From contig CAMLRS010000009.1 in NCBI GenBank assembly GCA_946482515.1, positions 119,140 to 183,139 on the forward strand: a stretch of 64,000 nucleotides of DNA, given 5' to 3'. A program made the translations under genes and the position numbers. The first letter of the stretch is position 1; every line of letters starts with the position of its first letter. The stretch comes from an uncultured Flavobacteriales bacterium (GTDB lineage Bacteria > Bacteroidota > Bacteroidia > Flavobacteriales > Crocinitomicaceae). Of this stretch, positions 59,285 through 64,000 are shown one piece after another. The notes under the pieces were generated by a model. The model saw only the letters and a list, made by a program, of their open reading frames with translations, ran no database searches and was not told the origin of the DNA.

Positions 59285-60577
59285 TCAAACTAACCCTTCT
59301 CTGTAGCGTTTCAAAGCTCGTTCTCTCGCTTCGGCATGATCGACAATCGGTTCGGGATACGCTTCCGTTCCGAACTCGGGGACCCATCGACGGATGTAAG
59401 CAAAATCGGGATCGAATTTCTGCTGCTGACTGGCGGGATTGAACACCCGGAAATAGGGCGCCGCGTCACAGCCCGAACCAGCGGCCCATTGCCAGCCGCC
59501 CACATTGCTTGCCTGTTCGTAATCGAGTAATTTTTCCGCAAACCATGCTTCTCCCCAACGCCAGTCGATGAGCAAATGCTTGGTCAGGAAGCTCGCCACC
59601 ACCATACGAATGCGATTGTGCATGAATCCTGTGGCCAATAGCTCGCGCATACCGGCATCAACCAGCGGATAACCGGTTTTTCCTTCGCACCAGGCACGAA
59701 AATGCGCTTCGTTGTTTTCCCAGCGAATGTGATCGTAGGCTTTTCGGAACGAAGCGGTAGCCGAATGCGGAAAATGGTACAGGATCATCTGGTAAAAATC
59801 GCGCCAGATGAGCTCATCGAGGTATTTCGGATTGCTATCCAATGCTGTTCGAACCAGCTCCCGGATGGAAATCGTACCGAAGCGCAAATGCACACTGAGC
59901 CGGGATGTTCCCGAAACAGACGGAATATCGCGCGTTTGATCGTACTGCCGGATCAGCTCTTTATCGATTACCATTGGTGGAAACGGCACGTGCTGCGTTT
60001 CGCTGAATCCCATGTCGGGCAACGAAGGCAAATCGGAAGGATTCATTTGCAACAACTGATCGGTATAGCGTTCCACCGAGTAAGCCTTCACGAAAAAATC
60101 GGTTAACGCGGCTTTCCATCTCTTCGAATAAGGCGTGAAAACCGTATACGGCGTTCCATCGGCTTTAAGGATTTCGTTTCGCTCAAAAATCACCTGGTCT
60201 TTAAACGCTTTGAAGTCGATCTGAAGCTTTTGCAGGTGTTCATACACTTGTTTATCGCGCTCCCTTGCTGCAGGCTCGTAATCGCGGTTGGCGATCACCA
60301 GTGAAATTCCCTGTTGGCGACAATAGTCGGGAATGAGCATTTCCGGCTGCCCGTACAGCACCACCAGATCACTTCCAAGAGCCTGATAAGCTCTTTTCAA
60401 AACATCCACCTGCCGGTAAATGAACAACACACGCTGATCATCTGCCGGTAATTTATCCAGGATGGTGTGATCGAAAATGAAAAGCGGCTGCACCTTCCCG
60501 GACCGCAATGCATGATATAATCCCGCATTATCGGAAATGCGCAGATCACGTCGGTGCCAGAAAAGAACGGATTGCAT
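59285..60577 (-). CDS. phrB: Deoxyribodipyrimidine photo-lyase / cryptochrome family
   Basis: 430 residues. N-terminal alpha/beta antenna domain (SVLFWHRRDLRISDNAGLYHAL, VLYGQPEMLIPDYCRQQGI) and C-terminal FAD domain with TSRLSVHLRFGTISIRELV, ELIWRDFYQMIL, EGKTGYPLVDAGMRELLATGFMHNRIRMVVASFLTKHLLIDWRWGEAWFAEKLLDYEQASNVGGWQWAAGSG. The C-terminal GNWQWAAG-type block is that of class I CPD photolyases. Repairs UV pyrimidine dimers with light. Slightly shorter than E. coli PhrB (472). Confidence 0.93.
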   Translation of the reverse strand: MQSVLFWHRRDLRISDNAGLYHALRSGKVQPLFIFDHTILDKLPADDQRVLFIYRQVDVLKRAYQALGSDLVVLYGQPEMLIPDYCRQQGISLVIANRDYEPAARERDKQVYEHLQKLQIDFKAFKDQVIFERNEILKADGTPYTVFTPYSKRWKAALTDFFVKAYSVERYTDQLLQMNPSDLPSLPDMGFSETQHVPFPPMVIDKELIRQYDQTRDIPSVSGTSRLSVHLRFGTISIRELVRTALDSNPKYLDELIWRDFYQMILYHFPHSATASFRKAYDHIRWENNEAHFRAWCEGKTGYPLVDAGMRELLATGFMHNRIRMVVASFLTKHLLIDWRWGEAWFAEKLLDYEQASNVGGWQWAAGSGCDAAPYFRVFNPASQQQKFDPDFAYIRRWVPEFGTEAYPEPIVDHAEARERALKRYREGLV

Positions 60578-60604
60578 GGACTAAAGATACGTTTCAGCCG
60601 GATA

Positions 60605-60919
60605 TCAGAAGCTGTGGAAAATGCCCATCACGGTCACCACAAATCCAACCAGCGTACCGATCAGGGTCATACGCGTGCGTTTGCGGAAGTAAACGAACGA
60701 ACAAAATACCACAGAAAACGCCCCGATGATGATGCTGAGCAGGCTGAGCATGTTCTGCTGCTCTTCGTATTTGTGGGTGAGAACAATGGACAACTCGTAG
60801 GATTTGGTCGAAGTGCTGTAAAGATCCGTCAGGAAAGGGATAATAGCGAACTGGTTATAGCAGGCCAGCAGAAGCCCGATAATACTGATCACAAAACCGA
60901 TTGCTGAGAGTGCCCGCAT
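60605..60919 (-). CDS. Small integral membrane protein, unknown
   Basis: 104 residues with three predicted helices: LSAIGFVISIIGLLLACYNQFAII, QQNMLSLLSIIIGAFSVVFCSFVYF, and RMTLIGTLVGFVVTVMGIFHSF. A conserved-looking loop carries LTDLYSTSTKSYELSIVLTHKYEEQ. No family recognised. A TATTTTTG box lies 16 bp upstream. Ends 27 bases before the photolyase start, so could be upstream in the same transcript. Confidence 0.65.
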   Translation of the reverse strand: MRALSAIGFVISIIGLLLACYNQFAIIPFLTDLYSTSTKSYELSIVLTHKYEEQQNMLSLLSIIIGAFSVVFCSFVYFRKRTRMTLIGTLVGFVVTVMGIFHSF

Positions 60920-60935
60920 ACAATGTTAAAGTAAG

Positions 60936-60943
60936 CAAAAATA
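60936..60943 (-). promoter_or_regulatory. -7 box for the small membrane protein (and possibly phrB)
   Basis: TATTTTTG on the minus strand, 16 bp before the start codon. Confidence 0.45.
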
Positions 60944-61023
60944 ACAAGAAGTTTGAAAGAATCGACAAGGTATAAGAGCAGGGATTGGCGTAACTTGCTA
61001 ATAGACATCAAACCCTGAAAATT

Positions 61024-61713
61024 ATGAAAAAGTTTGTACTATTTGCATGTCTGACAGCCATCAGCGCCAGCGCTTTCGGACAGCGTGAATCCGACTTGAA
61101 AGTTTCCATCACAACCCCTTCAGATGGTGCGACCATTGAAGCCACGGAACTTTTTAACCTGAATGTTTTTCTGACAAATCTCGGCTCCGCCCACGTGACG
61201 ACCGACGATACCCTGCGTTACTCCATGACCCTCGAAGGCGAACCGGTAATGTTTCCCGGCGATGTCGATTACCTCGTGTACCAGCAGTCTATCGGTGCCG
61301 GAGCAACTTATACGATCGTGCGCAACATGGCCTTCGACAGCTCGCTCGACGGTCAGACAGTTGAACTGTGCGTGCGCGTGGTTCCGATGAATGCCGATGA
61401 CCCGATCATTGACCCTGAAATGGTTGATAACATTTCCTGCATTACGATCCACGTAGGAGAGTTTGCCGGCGTGGCTGAAAACGACGGTCCGGGTATCCTG
61501 ATCTATCCGAATCCAGCTTCACAGACAGTTTCTGTAACGTCGAAGGAGCCTATTCAAACGGTTTCTGTTCGCGATGCCCTGGGAAAAGAAGCCGTGGTGT
61601 TCCATTCGGGATTTGACGCGCTCGACTGCAGCCTTTTACAAAGCGGAACCTACTTTTTTGTAGTGACCACGGAAAGCGGCAGAAAAGTGGATCGTTTGGT
61701 CATCAATCGGTAA
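61024..61713 (+). CDS. Secreted protein with T9SS type A sorting domain
   Basis: 229 residues. Signal peptide MKKFVLFACLTAISASAFGQ, a beta-sandwich resembling CARDB (LKVSITTPSDGATIEATELFNLNVFLTNLGSAHVTTDDTL; VELCVRVVPMNADDP), then a C-terminal type A sorting domain: GILIYPNPASQTVSV, VSVRDALGKE, LDCSLLQSGTYFFVVTTESGRKVDRLVINR. Exported by T9SS. This type A tail contrasts with the type B protein at 10.8 kb. Ligand or enzyme activity unknown. Confidence 0.9.
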   Translation: MKKFVLFACLTAISASAFGQRESDLKVSITTPSDGATIEATELFNLNVFLTNLGSAHVTTDDTLRYSMTLEGEPVMFPGDVDYLVYQQSIGAGATYTIVRNMAFDSSLDGQTVELCVRVVPMNADDPIIDPEMVDNISCITIHVGEFAGVAENDGPGILIYPNPASQTVSVTSKEPIQTVSVRDALGKEAVVFHSGFDALDCSLLQSGTYFFVVTTESGRKVDRLVINR

Positions 61714-61807
61714 GCAATAGGCGTTATAGCCTGTTTTATTCATTCAGTTTAAACGGTTGAAATTCATCGTTCTGACGGACCTTGTTCTTAGCGTGTGATA
61801 AAAAAAG

Positions 61808-61815
61808 TATATTTG
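61808..61815 (+). promoter_or_regulatory. -7 box for the lipoprotein gene at 61860
   Basis: TATATTTG, exact consensus, 44 bp before the ATG. Confidence 0.5.
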
Positions 61816-61859
61816 CACAGAACTCACGCCGGAATTGATGGCTTTTCAACATACATCCT

Positions 61860-62429
61860 ATGAAGAAGTTACCGTTTTACCTCCTGTTATTGTTGATCTT
61901 TCCACTGGTGCGCTGCGGCGAAACCGGGGAAAAAGATGAGCTCAGCGAAGAAGAACTGTACGAATTCCAGGGCTTTTCCATGAAGCCTTACGATATGCCG
62001 GTAATGATCATGCTTCCGGATGAAACAGCCAACATCGGCGCGTCTACCAAACCAGAAGTTATACACGAAGAGGGCGGTTTCCAATGGCAATTGTCTGTAG
62101 GCCCGAACTTTCTGATGGTGATCGACGACTGGGGAGCTGACCGCGAAATGGTCTCTTCCGAGAAAAAAGAGCTCGCCGGATTGAACTTCTACAAGATCAA
62201 ATACCTCATCAACGAGCCGGATCTGATCATGTATGAGCGCGAGCTGAAAGTAGACGGCAAGAAAGGCGTTCCAAGCAGCGTCGGGATCAAGCACAAAACG
62301 TATCACGTATACGGACAGAAAGTGATCAACGGCATTACTTACGTATTCCAGAGCCGCGACGAAGGCTACGAGAAAGTGATCATCGACCTGATGGTAAAAT
62401 CCATTCGCTCGGTGAAACCACTGAAGTAA
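61860..62429 (+). CDS. Lipoprotein of unknown function
   Basis: 189 residues. Lipoprotein signal MKKLPFYLLLLLIFPLVRC (Cys19), an acidic segment (EKDELSEEELYE), then a mixed alpha/beta domain (MPVMIMLPDETANIGASTKPEVIHEEGGFQWQLSVGPNFLMVIDDWG; LKVDGKKGVPSSVGIKHKTYHVYGQKVINGITYVFQSR; a C-terminal helix VIIDLMVKSIRSVKP). No recognised family. Followed by a hairpin terminator inside a nested inverted repeat. Confidence 0.75.
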   Translation: MKKLPFYLLLLLIFPLVRCGETGEKDELSEEELYEFQGFSMKPYDMPVMIMLPDETANIGASTKPEVIHEEGGFQWQLSVGPNFLMVIDDWGADREMVSSEKKELAGLNFYKIKYLINEPDLIMYERELKVDGKKGVPSSVGIKHKTYHVYGQKVINGITYVFQSRDEGYEKVIIDLMVKSIRSVKPLK

Positions 62430-62604
62430 TTATGAATTATAAATTGATTAATTATCAAGGGCTCGTTCCCAGCAATAGTTAGTTATTACTGATAATTTAA
62501 AAGGATCAATTATGACGGCTTCGACACCTCGTAATTGATCCTTTTTCTTTTGTCCTATCAATGACTAATTATGAAGAGGCTCTTCGCCTTTATAATTCAT
62601 AATT
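62428..62604. repeat. Nested AT-rich inverted repeat
   Basis: Outer 16-bp perfect arms AATTATGAATTATAAA (62428-62443) and complement (62589-62604). An inner 13-bp stem AAAGGATCAATTA / TAATTGATCCTTT (62500-62512, 62532-62544) and a tiny GAAGAG-G-CTCTTC (62573-62585) lie inside. No gene. Confidence 0.8.
62500..62550 (+). terminator. Likely terminator of the lipoprotein gene
   Basis: The 13-bp inner stem is followed by TTCTTTT. Confidence 0.6.
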
Positions 62605-62620
62605 CATCCATTTATAATTC

Positions 62621-63895
62621 TCAATCGATGTTCTTCATCACCATCCGGATCGTCTGGCGCGTACGCTGCTCTACCAGGATTTCCTTTTTATCGGTTACAC
62701 GGCTCACCGTCGCATCGTCGTAATGACGGATCGTTACCAGCTCCAGTCCTTCGTTGAAACGCACTTCATACTGATCGTGGAACAGCTCCACCAAATCTTT
62801 CGGGCTTGCTTTCGCGCGATCGAAAACAATGGAGAAGCTCAGTGCCGAGTTCTGCATGAGGTTGATCTTCACTTTCGCTTCACCGAGCTTGCGGAAAATA
62901 TCGCCGAGGTTTTCTTCCACGATGAAGGAGAAATCTTTCGGTGTGAGCGACAGCAGCACCTGGTCCATTTTGAAAATGAACGACGGCACGAGGTGATCGA
63001 AATCGCCTGAAGCCTGGATCACGGTTCCCGGAGCTTCCGGCTCGATGAACGACTTCACGTGCAGCGAGATGCCTTTGTTCTGAAGCGGCTTGATGGTTTT
63101 CGGGTGAATCACCGTTGCACCGTAATACGACAATTCGATGGCTTCCTTGAAGGAGATTTTATCGAGCTTGATCGTATGGTCGAACCATTTCGGATCGGCG
63201 TTGAGCATTCCCGGAACGTCTTTCCAGATCGTCACGCTTTCCGCGCCTGTGCAGTAAGCCAGGATACCAGCCGTAAAGTCCGAACCTTCGCGACCGAGCG
63301 TTGTGGTGAAACCTTCGTTGGTATGTCCCACAAATCCTTGTGTAACGCCAATGCGCTTGGTTTTGAATTCCGGTAGCAATCGCTCAACGATCAGGCTTTC
63401 GGTTTTCGCCCAGTTCACTTCACCTTCGCGGTACGTATGATTGGTACGAATGAGCTTGCGCGCATCGGCCCAGAAGGTGTTGTGGCCTTCTTCCTTTAGA
63501 AACGCCTCCACGATCAGCGTAGAAGCGATTTCACCGATGGAAACCACCTGGTCGTATTCGAAGTTATAGTTATCGGAAATCTCGTTGTTATAACGGTTCT
63601 TCAGGCCATCGAAGATCGTTTCGAGCTCTTTGAAGATCGTGTAATGCGGCTCGGCAAACAATTCGCCGGCAATGTTGAGGTGAAATTGGTAACAGCTTTC
63701 AACAAGTTCCTTGTATTCCTTTTCGTTCCGTTTACAAAGTGCCTCCACGATCGCTTCGAGCGCGTTAGTGGTTTTGCCCATTGCTGAAACAACCACCAGG
63801 AGCTGGTCCTGTGTGTACAGCGACAAAATACGGGAAACATTGCGAACAGCCTGTGCATCTTTAACAGACGCACCACCGAATTTGAATACTTTCAT
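62621..63895 (-). CDS. Aspartate kinase
   Basis: 424 residues from ATG 63895, chosen because the protein then begins at the kinase motif MKVFKFGGASVKD; the longer frame (63955) crosses the promoter box. Kinase core: KFGGASVKDA, VVVSAMGKTTNALEAI, FTTTLGREGSDFTAGILAYC, and VTIWKDVPGMLNADP. The C-terminal ACT-like region (about 310-424) is recognisable, suggesting feedback control by lysine or threonine. No homoserine dehydrogenase is fused. First step toward lysine, methionine and threonine; feeds the pathway that includes DapD. Confidence 0.93.
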   Translation of the reverse strand: MKVFKFGGASVKDAQAVRNVSRILSLYTQDQLLVVVSAMGKTTNALEAIVEALCKRNEKEYKELVESCYQFHLNIAGELFAEPHYTIFKELETIFDGLKNRYNNEISDNYNFEYDQVVSIGEIASTLIVEAFLKEEGHNTFWADARKLIRTNHTYREGEVNWAKTESLIVERLLPEFKTKRIGVTQGFVGHTNEGFTTTLGREGSDFTAGILAYCTGAESVTIWKDVPGMLNADPKWFDHTIKLDKISFKEAIELSYYGATVIHPKTIKPLQNKGISLHVKSFIEPEAPGTVIQASGDFDHLVPSFIFKMDQVLLSLTPKDFSFIVEENLGDIFRKLGEAKVKINLMQNSALSFSIVFDRAKASPKDLVELFHDQYEVRFNEGLELVTIRHYDDATVSRVTDKKEILVEQRTRQTIRMVMKNID

Positions 63896-63952
63896 TGTCT
63901 TTTCTGTTTTGTGTTGATGTTTTTTTTGAATTGCCTTTGTTAAAGACGGCTG

Positions 63953-63960
63953 CAAAATTA
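63953..63960 (-). promoter_or_regulatory. -7 box for aspartate kinase
   Basis: TAATTTTG on the minus strand, exact consensus, 57 bp before ATG 63895. Confidence 0.45.
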
Positions 63961-64000
63961 CGCTTTTCCATACAACAAAAACGTTTTATGTTCTTCAAAA

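Overview
The window comes from a Bacteroidetes chromosome, most likely Flavobacteriales (a Fluviicola/Crocinitomicaceae-type relative; the family is inferred). The signs are: a PorP/SprF-family protein and type IX secretion (T9SS) C-terminal sorting domains; many TAnnTTTG -7 promoter boxes in front of genes; a DUF4270 lipoprotein beside glmS; the rpsF-rpsR-rplI order without ssb; and a DNA polymerase III alpha subunit carrying an N-terminal proofreading exonuclease. No tRNA, rRNA, CRISPR array, transposase or prophage gene was seen.

Layout. 1-3.2 kb: N-terminal 1072 codons of a giant secreted multi-domain protein cut by the window edge. 3.4-7.8 kb: YdeI-like protein, MlaE/MlaF lipid-transport pair, SprT-like protease with mannose-1-phosphate guanylyltransferase. 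7.9-12.1 kb: orphan TonB-plug protein, a small protein with two signal peptides, and a CHU_C-type secreted protein overlapping its likely PorP/SprF partner. 12.2-17.1 kb: a 1626-residue outer-membrane barrel fused to 13 Ig-like repeats. 17.2-22.6 kb: Mrp and Nfu iron-sulfur proteins, thioesterase, a candidate 6S-like RNA, rfaE2, a flippase-like membrane protein, panD and panC. 22.8-27.5 kb: GT5 glycogen-synthase-like protein, DUF4270 lipoprotein, glmS, acetyltransferase. 27.6-37.5 kb: secreted protein, methyltransferase, S9 peptidase, MMPL exporter with rfbA and a polyprenyl synthase, small envelope proteins. 37.6-43.8 kb: DUF1573 pair, lipoprotein with def, ruvX, dapD, two paralogous outer-membrane barrels. 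43.8-49.1 kb: two different aconitases side by side. 49.3-53.7 kb: ribosomal operon, Bcp, exported YciI-like protein, Dph6-like ATPase fused to a Cys-rich CWC domain, SirB1-family protein. 53.8-64 kb: dnaE with proofreading domain, DjlA-like co-chaperone, photolyase, T9SS type A cargo, lipoprotein, aspartate kinase.

Most genes are housekeeping or envelope genes in short operons of two to four overlapping or closely spaced reading frames. The most unusual content is intergenic. Three copies of a 121-138 bp element share 17-bp terminal inverted repeats (CCCACGAATACACGAAT) but carry entirely different internal palindromes. Two copies of a 140-bp element are 139/140 identical in the core yet have their flanking ends exchanged and inverted. 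Several further nested inverted repeats sit between genes. No transposase is encoded here, so these look like non-autonomous or structured-RNA/DNA elements. All functional calls rest on reading the sequence and family knowledge; no database search was run.
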